Of a stretch of DNA of 64,000 nt, positions 44,542-53,408 are shown piece after piece; positions within the stretch are counted from its first letter, which is position 1; each line of letters starts with the position of its first letter. Made by a program: the position numbers and the translations under genes. Origin of the DNA: Bdellovibrio reynosensis. Lineage in GTDB: Bacteria; Bdellovibrionota; Bdellovibrionia; Bdellovibrionales; Bdellovibrionaceae. The stretch spans positions 1,488,001 to 1,552,000 of the forward strand of contig NZ_CP093442.1 of assembly GCF_022814725.1 (NCBI RefSeq), written 5' to 3'. The notes below the pieces were generated by a model. The model saw only the letters and a list, made by a program, of their open reading frames with translations, did no database searches and was not told the DNA's origin.

Positions 44542-45672
44542 TTACCCCTGTCCTTGTCTACGTAATACGAAAGGATAAGTTACTTTTACGTCCACGCCAC
44601 CTTGAGGAAGCGGGAATTTCCATGTTTTCAAACGCATTGTGATGCAGTCTTCAACGCCTTTGTTCGCCATTGAAGAATTCTCTACAGATGCGGACTTAAC
44701 TAAGCCATTGCCACCGATAGTGAATCCCATCGCAACACGGCCGCTTAAGTTTGGTGTACCTTGCAAAGCTTGCTCGTAACAGAAACGCACTTGCCCCAAG
44801 TTACGACGAATAACTTCATCGATCGCAGAACGGTCTAAACCTTGCGCGATCTCGGCTTCAGCACCCAATGGAACTGGAGCGCCGCCTGCAGAACCTACAA
44901 GTGAAAGACTGCCGTAGCCCGCTTGGCCGCCGCCTTTACCTTTCGTTCCGTAACCACCGCCACCGGCGATATTTTGTCCATGGCCTAAAGGAGCTGAAGT
45001 GATACCTTTTCCGTAAAGAGAAGTTTGCACACCACCGCTACCGCCAGTGCCACCTAAACCAACACCGGCAGTCGTGTTAACTGCACCTAGGTTTAAGCCA
45101 CCACGTTGTTTCCCTGAACGAAGACTTCCTAGAGCTGCCAATGCTCCAGAACGTTTCACAAGTTCCGCACGTTTTGTTGGCATCTTAGTCGCCGTTTGAT
45201 CTGCCAACATATTGCTTGTTGGAGTCACACGTTGTTGCTTCATTTCTTTAGTTTTTACGATTTTAACAACTTGTTGCTTAAGCTCTTCAGTCACTTTCGC
45301 GTTTTCTTTTGGCGCGAACTTAACAACTGAAATGATCATAAAAAACAAAGCGATCGCAAGTAAGATTGAATACTTTAGATCATTCTTGTTTTCTTCTTTA
45401 ACGTTGCCATCAACTGGAACTGCAGAAACTTCCTTAACTAAACGAACAGAGCCAAAGTTACCAATAGCAACTTTGCCACCCTTCATTTCGTCAAAATCAA
45501 GATCCGCAATTGTAGAGAACTTAATTTTGTTAAGTTCTAGCGCTGAAGTGTCCGTCACAACTTCCAAACGTTTTGTGTCGGCTCTTTGGATCAATTGCGC
45601 TTTTTTCTCAGTCACTGGGAACTGGCGAGTGATGTTTCCTAAATTGTCTTCTAATACTAATCTTAAACTCAT
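44542..45672 (-). CDS. GltG-like trans-envelope protein with AgmX/TonB-type C-terminal domain
   Basis: This 376-residue inner-membrane protein has a ~100-residue N-terminal cytoplasmic domain, one transmembrane helix (YSILLAIALFFMIISVV), a Gly-rich flexible periplasmic linker (residues ~180-255, many GGxG units) and a C-terminal TonB/AgmX domain (AIDEVIRRNLGQVRFCYEQAL, MRLKTWKFPLP, VTYPFVL). In Myxococcus, GltG/GltJ proteins of this type connect the AglRQS motor to outer-membrane parts. It overlaps the small-protein gene before it by 4 nt. Confidence 0.85.
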   Translation of the reverse strand: MSLRLVLEDNLGNITRQFPVTEKKAQLIQRADTKRLEVVTDTSALELNKIKFSTIADLDFDEMKGGKVAIGNFGSVRLVKEVSAVPVDGNVKEENKNDLKYSILLAIALFFMIISVVKFAPKENAKVTEELKQQVVKIVKTKEMKQQRVTPTSNMLADQTATKMPTKRAELVKRSGALAALGSLRSGKQRGGLNLGAVNTTAGVGLGGTGGSGGVQTSLYGKGITSAPLGHGQNIAGGGGYGTKGKGGGQAGYGSLSLVGSAGGAPVPLGAEAEIAQGLDRSAIDEVIRRNLGQVRFCYEQALQGTPNLSGRVAMGFTIGGNGLVKSASVENSSMANKGVEDCITMRLKTWKFPLPQGGVDVKVTYPFVLRRQGQG

Positions 45673-45917
45673 TTGCCTTTAACCTCTCCCAAAGTCGCTG
45701 AATGCTTCATGCGATCTTTGAAATCCGCGCGGACCCCAATTAAGCTGTTTAAAACTTTATCTTCTTCTACTGTGGTTACCGCTTCATCCGAGAAATGGTA
45801 TTGACCGCTAACCAAAAGGTCTTCGAAGTTCATATCAGTTTTCTTTGCCGGCTTGTCTGTTGCTGCTTGGGCCATTGAGCCCACCAGAACTAAAACCATC
45901 ACTAATGCTGATTTCAT
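45669..45917 (-). CDS. Small exported protein within the gliding operon
   Basis: This 82-residue protein has a signal peptide (ALVMVLVLVGSMAQA) and a ~60-residue charged mature part with no cysteines. Its start codon overlaps the stop of the large TPR gene (TAATG) and its stop overlaps the start of the GltG-like gene, so it is tightly coupled to both. It may be a small periplasmic subunit or assembly factor. I know of no family for it. Confidence 0.75.
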   Translation of the reverse strand: MKSALVMVLVLVGSMAQAATDKPAKKTDMNFEDLLVSGQYHFSDEAVTTVEEDKVLNSLIGVRADFKDRMKHSATLGEVKGK

Positions 45918-48895
45918 TATTGGTTTCCTTTCGCATCATCACGTTTTGCCAAGGACGCTAGGCGACCTTCAAGGTATTCCACCATGCTCTTACGTTGTGC
46001 TTTTCTTTCTAAAACTAGAACCTGTTCGATAGCGGTTGCCATGAATGGGTTTTGTTTCAAGTTTGTGCGGGCTTTTTCAAGCTCTGCCAAACTTGGTTTT
46101 TGGGTCGCAAGATCCGCATTCCTAATGTCAGCTGCTAAAGCTGCCCAAGAAGCTTTTTGATCTTCAGGTGCCACGGCGGCCAAAGCTTCCACTTCAGCAT
46201 TTGTGAACTTCGCCCATTGGAAATTTTGATGTGCAAAAGTTTTATAAGAATCTAAAGCCGTCTTTTGACCCCAGAATTCTTTTACTTTGCTTTCAGCCAT
46301 TGTCGCTGTGTTTTGGTTTGGAGCAACTTGCTGAGAAAGGATCGTTAAGTATTCACCTTCTTGTTCAGGAGTCAGGCCCGCTGGCATTGGTAAAGAAAGT
46401 ACTTCGTTGTAAAAACGAAGATTTTCTTTAGCCACTACATCTAAAGCTAACAATTGAGAGGACCAGTCACCAGACGCAATAGCACGATTTGCCAGAACGT
46501 CTAATTTATCTAACATTTTCACGCGAGCTTTAAGGCCTGCCGCAATTGTGTTTTGGTTCTTAGTATCAACTGTGTGGGCCGCTACTTGAGCAGACATAGA
46601 TTTTAGTTCATTCAATACCAAGATTTTTTCGATCATCACGAATGCATCTTGTTTTGAATCACCTTTTTCTTTAGCTACGCGCTCAAGGAATTTAATATCG
46701 TTCGTTGTTGCATAAACATCCAACGCCGCACGAGCATAAAGACCCATGTTGTTTTTATAGTAAGACTTAGAAGCTTCCAGGTCTTTGACCGGAGCTTTCG
46801 AAAGACGCACTAATTGAGTCGCAATCAGCGCTTTCTTTTCATCGTCTTTGGAATTTTTCAAATATTGAGAATAATAGTTTTTAGGATCTTTATCAGCTAG
46901 CTCTGAATAAAGAGCCAACTTCAACATTCTTTCTTCTTGAGAAAGAGTGCTGAATTTCATTTGCTCTGCTGCTTTTAAAGCTGTGGCAAAATCAAGTTCA
47001 AGTTCCGCAAACCAAACTTTACGACCTAAAGCAAACTCACGCTCATCAGAAGTCAAAGACGGCTCGCGAAGAAGGTCTTCAACTGCCACTCTTGCTTCTG
47101 TGATCTTATTTACTTTTTCGTTCAGAAGGATTTTGTTTTTAAGATAGATGATACGGTCTTCAGCACTTGCCGCCGCCGGGACAAAACCAGCTAACACAGT
47201 CAAAGCTTGATCCGGCTGAGCTTCAGCCAATTTCGCAGATTGAGTTAGGATTGATTTTTGTTGCACGTTTTGGAAGTCCGCCTTCTTTTCAGCAAATTTA
47301 CCTGCGAATTCCGCAGCCCATTGCTGAATGCGAGCATCGTCTTTAAGGATCGCCAAAGCATCCAAAGACAACTCTGCAGCTTGAATTTGAATCGCGCGCG
47401 TCCCTTTAGGATCTAAAGCCAACATTTTAAGTTGTTCAGCCGAAGTCGCGTAATCACCTTTTTGGTAGATCGCATAAGTTCTTTGGTACTGAACATCAAA
47501 GGCTTTGGCTTTAGAAACCGATTTAGCCAAGTAGTCATCTTGTGCTGCCACCAAAAGAGCTTCGTCTTTTGATTTTTCAGCATTTTCGATACCCAACAAC
47601 AAATTCTTTTCTAATTTTTCAGCTTGAGCTTTTTTCTGAGCCGCATCTGTTTCCGCAGTGCATTTAGCAAGGATCACTTTATTAGCTAAAGCCGTCCATT
47701 GCGCTGCTTGCGCGTATTGGTTTGCCACAGCCGCAGCTTGTGCACCCCATACGTACATGTCTTCATCTTCAGAGAACACTTTAAAGTATTCATCGTAAGC
47801 CGTTAGCAATTCAGCACTTGGCTTGCCGTTTTCTAAACGGTTCCAACCAACCACAAATTGACGAAGACCTTTTGCTGACTCTTCACAACTAGCCAACGTG
47901 CAATCAGTCCCACCCCAAAGGTTTAAAGCTATTTGGAATGATTTTGCTGCCGCTGAAGTATTTTTAAGATCAAAGTTAAGTTGCGCCATACGCACTTGCG
48001 CTTCTAGGCGCGCCTTAGGATCACTTTGTTTTTGATAAACAAAATCCCAAGCTTTAAGAGCTGGCTCTTTTTGCCCCAAACGCACAGCCTCGCGAGCAAG
48101 GATGGTGATTTGTTGCATTTTGAATTGTTCAGGAGTCAGTGCAAATAAAGTTTCCGCGTCGCCGTCTTTAAGACCGCGTGCCGCCATGAAAGTCGCCATA
48201 TCGCGGGAAACTTCCTCTAGGAATTGAGCATCAGCCACACCACGAGCCGAAGCCATACGTGACTGAAGTTTTGGATTTTTTAGAATGCCTTGCAACTGAG
48301 TGATGGAAGCTTCCATGTCACCCATTCTGAAAGAACACCAAGCATTGCGATAAGCCGCTAGTCCTTGAGAGCTTGCGCCTTCAGTTGCTAAGACTTTGCC
48401 ATAAAGGCCTTGAGCTTTTGAGAAATCATTTTTTCTAAAGGCCATTTCAGCCAAAGAAAGGTTCGCCTCAGCCATCTCTAACGGAGAAGATGAAGAACTC
48501 AACATCGCTTGGTAACTTTTTTCAGCTAGCTCATTACGACCTTGAAGTTCATAAAGATGACCCATTTGCAGGTGAATTTTCGCCATAGTTGCAGGCGCCA
48601 CCTTAGTTAAAGCTTCAGTATAATAACCTAATGCTTTTTCGCGATCTTTGTCGCCGGCCTTACAAACTGTGCAGCCGTCGTTAAGTTCTTTCATTGAAAG
48701 TTGACGAGCACGTTCTGCATGCAAGTCAGCCAAACGCAAAAGTACTGCGCCACGAGCAGGATCTGCCGGAGCCAAGCCTAATTGCACTTGAGTCAATTTT
48801 TGAATCAGAAGATCTTGGGTTGAATTAGTAGATGTTTGCGCATGTGCCGCCACACCCAAAGATAATGAGAATGCTAAAAGTCCTTTTTTCATCAT
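45917..48895 (-). CDS. Large exported TPR protein, GltD/GltI-like
   Basis: This 992-residue protein has a signal peptide (LLAFSLSLGVAAHA) and TPR repeats throughout (ALGYYTEALTKVAPATMAKIHLQMGHLYE, LSLAEMAFRKNDFSKAQGLYGKVL and others), giving a long periplasmic scaffold. Such proteins are part of the Glt gliding complex; which Myxococcus protein it corresponds to is inference. ATG 48895 (followed by a second ATG) has AGAGGGGG upstream. A hairpin in the 83-nt gap before it separates the motor genes from the envelope genes. Confidence 0.82.
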   Translation of the reverse strand: MMKKGLLAFSLSLGVAAHAQTSTNSTQDLLIQKLTQVQLGLAPADPARGAVLLRLADLHAERARQLSMKELNDGCTVCKAGDKDREKALGYYTEALTKVAPATMAKIHLQMGHLYELQGRNELAEKSYQAMLSSSSSPLEMAEANLSLAEMAFRKNDFSKAQGLYGKVLATEGASSQGLAAYRNAWCSFRMGDMEASITQLQGILKNPKLQSRMASARGVADAQFLEEVSRDMATFMAARGLKDGDAETLFALTPEQFKMQQITILAREAVRLGQKEPALKAWDFVYQKQSDPKARLEAQVRMAQLNFDLKNTSAAAKSFQIALNLWGGTDCTLASCEESAKGLRQFVVGWNRLENGKPSAELLTAYDEYFKVFSEDEDMYVWGAQAAAVANQYAQAAQWTALANKVILAKCTAETDAAQKKAQAEKLEKNLLLGIENAEKSKDEALLVAAQDDYLAKSVSKAKAFDVQYQRTYAIYQKGDYATSAEQLKMLALDPKGTRAIQIQAAELSLDALAILKDDARIQQWAAEFAGKFAEKKADFQNVQQKSILTQSAKLAEAQPDQALTVLAGFVPAAASAEDRIIYLKNKILLNEKVNKITEARVAVEDLLREPSLTSDEREFALGRKVWFAELELDFATALKAAEQMKFSTLSQEERMLKLALYSELADKDPKNYYSQYLKNSKDDEKKALIATQLVRLSKAPVKDLEASKSYYKNNMGLYARAALDVYATTNDIKFLERVAKEKGDSKQDAFVMIEKILVLNELKSMSAQVAAHTVDTKNQNTIAAGLKARVKMLDKLDVLANRAIASGDWSSQLLALDVVAKENLRFYNEVLSLPMPAGLTPEQEGEYLTILSQQVAPNQNTATMAESKVKEFWGQKTALDSYKTFAHQNFQWAKFTNAEVEALAAVAPEDQKASWAALAADIRNADLATQKPSLAELEKARTNLKQNPFMATAIEQVLVLERKAQRKSMVEYLEGRLASLAKRDDAKGNQ

Positions 48896-48948
48896 CGAGA
48901 CCCCCTCTGTCCCAAAGACGACTCCGGCTTTCACCGGAAGGTCCGAAT

Positions 48949-48970
48949 GGTCCCGAATCGCTTCGGGACC
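48949..48970 (-). promoter_or_regulatory. Intra-operon hairpin between motor and envelope genes
   Basis: GGTCCCGAA and TTCGGGACC form a perfect 9-bp stem with loop TCGC, just after the AglS-like stop. There is no T-run, so it may serve in mRNA processing or partial termination. Confidence 0.65.
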
Positions 48971-48977
48971 TCGATTG

Positions 48978-49475
48978 CTATTTCACTACTACTGCAAACT
49001 TAATGTCGCTGTAACCAGCCTGGTTCATCGCCAAGATAACTTGGTTTAAGAACTCATACTTCACGCGGCGGTCCGCTTGAATAGTTGCAATACCAGGGAA
49101 CACTTCGTTTGGATGAATTTCTTGGTACTTCTTACGAAGCTCCAAAAGTTCAGCCGTGATTGTATTCGCTGTTACTTCCGTGTCTTCAACATACAATTTA
49201 TTGTCGTCGATTTTGATCACCGGATTTCTTTCTAGAACATCGGTTTGAGCCGCTTTAGGAAGCTCCATGTTTTTACCGATCATTAAAATTTCCCCAGTGC
49301 TGGAGAAATTCATCAAAAGAAAGATTACCAGGATCGAGAAGGCATCAATAAGAGCAGTCAAAAGCAGGTCAGCTGCGATCGTTCTTTTTAATTTAGCGCC
49401 GCGAGGACTGATAATAGAGTGACCCTCTAAAGTCCCCGTCAACACTGATGTCTTTAAGATTCCATCAGAAATCAT
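48978..49475 (-). CDS. aglS: TolR/ExbD-family motor subunit, AglS-like
   Basis: This 165-residue protein has one transmembrane helix after an N-terminal cytoplasmic tail and the conserved channel Asp in LIDAFSILVIFLLM. The C-terminal periplasmic domain (IATIQADRRVKYEFLNQVI) is typical for ExbD/TolR. With the AglR- and AglQ-like subunits it forms a proton channel that powers gliding. It follows the other ExbD-like gene by 9 nt. Assigning AglS versus AglQ rests only on gene order. Confidence 0.87.
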   Translation of the reverse strand: MISDGILKTSVLTGTLEGHSIISPRGAKLKRTIAADLLLTALIDAFSILVIFLLMNFSSTGEILMIGKNMELPKAAQTDVLERNPVIKIDDNKLYVEDTEVTANTITAELLELRKKYQEIHPNEVFPGIATIQADRRVKYEFLNQVILAMNQAGYSDIKFAVVVK

Positions 49476-49484
49476 TAAATCCCC

Positions 49485-49943
49485 CTACAAAGGCGAAACG
49501 CCTAAGTCCGTCATGCCGTTCTTTTTAAGTTTGTCCATGACATCAATGATTTCTTCGTAAGCTGTGGAAGCTGTCGGCTGAATCAATCCGGTATTTAAAG
49601 AAGGATCCACTTGCTTTAAATTCGCAAGAGCCTTCTCTAGACCGTCGAAGTTCACTTTATTATCTTGTTGGCCCACGCGGAATTTACGTAAATTCGCTGG
49701 CACCAAAGAGCTTTGTTGAACTTCAAGATCCAAATCACCTTTAGCAGTCATACGGATCCACACTAGAGGACTTTTTTTAGTATCCTCTTGCGCTTGCCCA
49801 CCAACGGCTTGCTTCACATTCATAGAGCCCACGTTCAACCACACTGCTGTGATCAAAAGAAAACAGATGGACACTGACAACAAGTCAATGAACGGAATAA
49901 GGTTCACTTCAAAATCTAAATGCTTTTTAGAGTGTTTCATCAA
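49485..49943 (-). CDS. aglQ: TolR/ExbD-family motor subunit, AglQ-like
   Basis: This 152-residue protein has a short N-terminal tail, one transmembrane helix containing the conserved Asp (LIPFIDLLSVSICFLLITAVW) and a periplasmic domain. Two ExbD-type proteins next to one ExbB-type protein is the AglR-AglQ-AglS arrangement. The Asp should carry protons during motor rotation or stepping. Confidence 0.87.
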   Translation of the reverse strand: MMKHSKKHLDFEVNLIPFIDLLSVSICFLLITAVWLNVGSMNVKQAVGGQAQEDTKKSPLVWIRMTAKGDLDLEVQQSSLVPANLRKFRVGQQDNKVNFDGLEKALANLKQVDPSLNTGLIQPTASTAYEEIIDVMDKLKKNGMTDLGVSPL

Positions 49944-49957
49944 ACCACCTTCTTCTG

Positions 49958-49984
49958 TCTACACTCCGAACTTGTCGGAGTAAG
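49958..49984. repeat. Short hairpin repeat, copy 2
   Basis: Minus-strand copy of the unit at 6188-6214: CTT, then stem ACTCCGA/TCGGAGT, then GTAGA. Here it fills the gap between the AglR- and AglQ-like genes, so it lies inside an operon transcript. Confidence 0.7.
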
Positions 49985-50002
49985 CAGACTGAAAAGCACT
50001 AA

Positions 50003-50710
50003 TTACGCATTCACTTCAGTGTTGCGCTCAGATTTGTTCTTAGTCTTAATTTGGTAAGAAGTGATTGGGTCGTAAGCATAGCTCAACCAGTTGTAAACTT
50101 TAAGTCCACCTTGGTTCAAGTCTTCAGCTAAACGATTCGCACGGTTTTGCAAGATCGCATAAGCAACTAGTGCTGGGATCGCTGCGATAAGACCGTATGC
50201 TGTCGCATTCATCGCTTCAGAGATACCTGCAGAAAGCAAAGATGCTTTTTCAGCAGGATTCGCAAACGCAACCGCCGCGAAAGATTTGATCATACCTGTG
50301 ATAGTTCCAAGTAGACCTGTCAAAGTCGCTACGTTTCCTAGCATTTGCAAGAAACCTGTGCGGTGATCAAGGTGAGCGTTTTCTTCTAAAAGAACTTCGT
50401 CCATTTTACCTTGAACTTCTTCTTTACCACCCAAGTTCTTAGCTGCCATTGCACCTGCTGCAATTGCGCGTGCTACAGGGTTTGTTGCCTGCATGCTAGT
50501 AGCTTTAGTGATAACTGCATCCATCTCCCCACGACGGATTGATTCTTCAAAACCAAGAGCAAATTGTGTTTGATTTGTCTTGCGGCGAACGAAAAGAGCG
50601 TAGGCTCTTTCTGCCATGATTGCGAAAGATACCAATTGGATCGCCAAAATAGGCCACATCCAAAAACCACCGTGTGCGAACGCTTGTGCTGTTGTAGTTA
50701 AAAATTCCAT
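50003..50710 (-). CDS. aglR: TolQ/ExbB/MotA-family motor subunit, AglR-like
   Basis: This 235-residue protein has an N-terminal membrane helix (GGFWMWPILAIQLVSFAIMAE), a cytoplasmic loop and two more helices containing LQMLGNVATLTGLLGTITGMI and GISEAMNATAYGLIAAIPALVAY, the standard ExbB/TolQ signature. It forms the ring of the proton channel with the two ExbD-like subunits. ATG 50710 has AGGAGGGG directly upstream. It is the first gene of the gliding operon. Confidence 0.9.
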   Translation of the reverse strand: MEFLTTTAQAFAHGGFWMWPILAIQLVSFAIMAERAYALFVRRKTNQTQFALGFEESIRRGEMDAVITKATSMQATNPVARAIAAGAMAAKNLGGKEEVQGKMDEVLLEENAHLDHRTGFLQMLGNVATLTGLLGTITGMIKSFAAVAFANPAEKASLLSAGISEAMNATAYGLIAAIPALVAYAILQNRANRLAEDLNQGGLKVYNWLSYAYDPITSYQIKTKNKSERNTEVNA

Positions 50711-50736
50711 ATTCCCCTCCTGTCGCCAAAGATTAC

Positions 50737-50748
50737 AGACCATGGTCT
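50737..50748. promoter_or_regulatory. Perfect 12-bp palindrome upstream of the gliding operon
   Basis: AGACCATGGTCT, 27 nt before the AglR-like start. A second inverted repeat CAAAGT-N7-ACTTTG lies at 50758-50776. Either could be an operator for the operon. Confidence 0.45.
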
Positions 50749-50847
50749 AGAGGTTGGCAAAGTGAAATGTACTTTGACACGGCTGGATATAAGGGAATTC
50801 TTAAATTTTGTGTGCGAAAAATGCAGATAAACAATCGATATTGCTTA

Positions 50848-50872
50848 ACAAGAGAGCACGAAGCTCTCTTGT
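50848..50872 (-). terminator. Hairpin after glyS
   Basis: ACAAGAGAGC and GCTCTCTTGT form a perfect 10-bp stem with a 5-nt loop, 34 nt after the stop at 50906. The T-run is weak, so termination may be partial. Confidence 0.65.
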
Positions 50873-50905
50873 ATGAATTCGAATTATGTCATCTATAAGG
50901 AAATC

Positions 50906-52246
50906 TTAAGCGTTGAAATTTTTCAACTTGCCCGCGATGTAGCCATTCAATTGGGACATTGGAATGCGCTCTTGAACCATCGTATCGCGATGACGAACTG
51001 TCACAGCTTGATCGTTGATAGTTTCAAAATCCACAGTCACGCAGAATGGAGTTCCGATTTCATCCTGACGACGGTACCGCTTACCGATGGATGCAGTTTC
51101 ATCGTAAGTCACATCCATGTCTTCAGCCAATTGATCACGCAATTTATCAGCAATTGATGTCAGCTCTTCTTTTTTAGATAAAGGCAACACCGCTACTTTA
51201 TAAGGAGCGATTTCTGGGTGAAGACCCATCACCACGCGCACGTCTTCTTTACCCGCCTCGTCGGTCGTTACTTCCTCACGGTAAGCATCGCACATGAAAG
51301 CTAGGAACAAACGATCACAACCAACGGCTGTTTCGATAACATACGGGATGTATTTTTCTTTGTTTGCTTCATCAAAGTACTCAAGGTTTTTACCAGAGAA
51401 TTTTGAATGTTGAGTCAAGTCAAAGTCTGAACGATTGTGGATACCTTCAAGTTCAGAAAAGCCCATTGGGAATTTGAACTCTACGTCCACCGCAGCTCTT
51501 GCATAGTGAGCTAGCTTATCGTGGTCTTTGTAACGGATGTTTTCTTTTTTAAGACCATATTTAAGATAGAACTTCATGCGAGTTTCTTTCCACTCGTTGA
51601 AGTATTGCTCATCCGTGCCTGGTTTTACGAAATATTGCATTTCCATTTGTTCAAATTCGCGCGTACGGAAAATGAAATTACCTGGAGTGATTTCGTTACG
51701 GAACGACTTACCAATCGCTGCAATACCGAATGGAATTTTATAGCGAGAAGCTTGTTGGCAGTTTTGGAAGTTCACAAAGTGACCTTGTGCAGTTTCAGGG
51801 CGCAAGTAAACCACGCTCGCTGAATCTTCCAAAGGACCCATGTGAGTTTTAAACATCAAGTTGAAGTTACGCTCTTCAGATAAGTTTTTGCTACCGCAGT
51901 TAGGGCATTTTTTTTCGTTGATGTATGAATCAGTGTTGTCAGCTCTGAAACGAGTTTTACAGTCTTTACAGTCAACTAAAGGATCACTGAAACCATCCAC
52001 GTGACCAGATGCTTTCCACACTGTTGGATGCATCAAGATCGCAGCATCAAGACCTACGATGTCTGGTCTGCGGGTCATGGCGTTCCACCATGCGCGCTTC
52101 ACATTAAGCTTCATCAACGAACCTAAAGGTCCATAATCCCAACAGCTACCAAGACCACCGTAAATTTCGCTGGATTGAAAAACGAAACCGCGGCGTTTGC
52201 TAAGGGAAACAAGGGTGTTTAGATCTGCTAGTTGCCTAATTTTCAT
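50906..52246 (-). CDS. glyS: Glycyl-tRNA synthetase (homodimeric class II)
   Basis: This 446-residue enzyme charges tRNA-Gly. It begins with the family's [18 protein letters not shown], has a zinc site (CKDCKTRF ... KKCPNCGSK), class-II motif 2 in [22 protein letters not shown], motif 3 in [13 protein letters not shown] and an anticodon-binding C-terminal domain. It is the single-chain eukaryote/archaeon-like alpha2 type and not the alpha2beta2 GlyQ/GlyS type of E. coli. Confidence 0.95.
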   Translation of the reverse strand: MKIRQLADLNTLVSLSKRRGFVFQSSEIYGGLGSCWDYGPLGSLMKLNVKRAWWNAMTRRPDIVGLDAAILMHPTVWKASGHVDGFSDPLVDCKDCKTRFRADNTDSYINEKKCPNCGSKNLSEERNFNLMFKTHMGPLEDSASVVYLRPETAQGHFVNFQNCQQASRYKIPFGIAAIGKSFRNEITPGNFIFRTREFEQMEMQYFVKPGTDEQYFNEWKETRMKFYLKYGLKKENIRYKDHDKLAHYARAAVDVEFKFPMGFSELEGIHNRSDFDLTQHSKFSGKNLEYFDEANKEKYIPYVIETAVGCDRLFLAFMCDAYREEVTTDEAGKEDVRVVMGLHPEIAPYKVAVLPLSKKEELTSIADKLRDQLAEDMDVTYDETASIGKRYRRQDEIGTPFCVTVDFETINDQAVTVRHRDTMVQERIPMSQLNGYIAGKLKNFNA

Positions 52247-52391
52247 ACATGGAACTCCATCTTCTACATGTCACCCTGCTGGATTGCAGACCGCTGTAGA
52301 CAGACAGTATGGTTACACTTCGGTCCAGAAGCAGTCAAGAAAACCACTTCCCAGCTTGCCTCAAGACCGGGGCTCAAGCGATCCTCTTTTT

Positions 52392-52745
52392 ATGCGTCGC
52401 ATTTCTACAGTTTTAGTCTTAGTTTTGGCGGTTTTATTCACGGGCTCCGTGGTCCAATCTCAATCAGTTGCTAAATTTGTAACTAAAGAAGAAAAAATCC
52501 GCGAAGAGATGATCACGATTTCTCGCGAGCTGGGTGTGACTTGCGCTGAATGCCACAACGTTCAAAATTTCCGCGACGATTCTAAGAAAAATTTTAAAGT
52601 CAGCAAAGAGCACATGAGGCTTACCCAAATGCTGAAAGACAATGGCTTTGACGGAAAAAAGGGCCCCATGGCCACATGTTACATGTGTCACCGTGGTAAG
52701 CTCGTTCCTGATTACAAGGAACCCGTAAAAGCCAAAGCTCACTAA
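52392..52745 (+). CDS. Small exported c-type cytochrome with two haem motifs
   Basis: This 117-residue protein has a signal peptide (ISTVLVLVLAVLFTGSVVQSQS) and two CxxCH haem-binding motifs (CAECH, CYMCH) set about 40 residues apart, similar to the cytochrome subunit fold of photosynthetic reaction centres. Those subunits have four haems; this one is half-size. It is predicted to transfer electrons in the periplasm. An ATG at 52392 gives a good signal; longer frames do not. It is divergent from glyS. Confidence 0.85.
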   Translation: MRRISTVLVLVLAVLFTGSVVQSQSVAKFVTKEEKIREEMITISRELGVTCAECHNVQNFRDDSKKNFKVSKEHMRLTQMLKDNGFDGKKGPMATCYMCHRGKLVPDYKEPVKAKAH

Positions 52746-52883
52746 CATTTCTTAGGCACATCCTTCGCACTTTCTTCACTCCGAAAGCTTACAAACATTT
52801 TAAATGGCTTATAGCCGTTTTCAGGTACAACCATGTGCCATGAAAAGGCTTAGAGTCTAAAACTTTAACAGGGAGATTCGGAA

Positions 52884-53270
52884 ATGAAGAAATTTATCGT
52901 AGCAGCTTTGGTTAGCTTTATGTCAGTAAGCGCGTTTGCACAGGATACTCACTTGGTGTGCATGACTGGCCATGAATTCGATATGGACATCTATTTAGAT
53001 AACTCCGGCTCAACTGAATCAATCACGGTAAAGCTTTCAGACATGGGCGAAAACGTCATTGCTAAGCTTACGAATTCAAGTGTTGCTAAGGGAACTCTTG
53101 CAAAAAAAGAAATCACTGCTGTTATTTCTTCTTCGGACTTAGCGGAATCTAGCGGCGGTACCTACACTAATGCTTCGATCATTAATATTGCTAAAAGAAA
53201 TGATGGTGGCTTTGACGTGCGTTTTTCAAGAAATAATTCGGTCTTAGTTACTACCTGCTCTCAACAGTAG
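52884..53270 (+). CDS. Small secreted protein
   Basis: This 128-residue protein has a signal peptide (FIVAALVSFMSVSAFAQ) and a beta-rich mature part with one Cys near each end (HLVCMTGHE and VTTCSQQ), probably a disulfide-closed beta sandwich. GGGAG is upstream. I do not recognise the family; its layout resembles the other small secreted proteins in the window. It ends in its own terminator. Confidence 0.75.
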   Translation: MKKFIVAALVSFMSVSAFAQDTHLVCMTGHEFDMDIYLDNSGSTESITVKLSDMGENVIAKLTNSSVAKGTLAKKEITAVISSSDLAESSGGTYTNASIINIAKRNDGGFDVRFSRNNSVLVTTCSQQ

Positions 53271-53299
53271 TTGTTAAACTGCTTATATTATTCTTTAGG

Positions 53300-53329
53300 A
53301 GGCCTTGGTTTTTAACCAGGGCCTTTTTT
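53300..53329 (+). terminator. Terminator after the small secreted-protein gene
   Basis: AGGCC-T-TGGTT and AACCA-G-GGCCT form a hairpin with a 3-nt loop, followed by TTTTT. Confidence 0.88.
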
Positions 53330-53408
53330 CTTCTGTTTTCATTTACTCCGCTGCCTTGACAGACTTTCAGTTGCGTAATTCTATAGGAGTTTAGAAGGAC
53401 TTACTCCT

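Noticed and set aside
52247-52391. T-box leader for glyS
   Set aside because: The gap is short and shows no T-box consensus; T-boxes are mainly Gram-positive.
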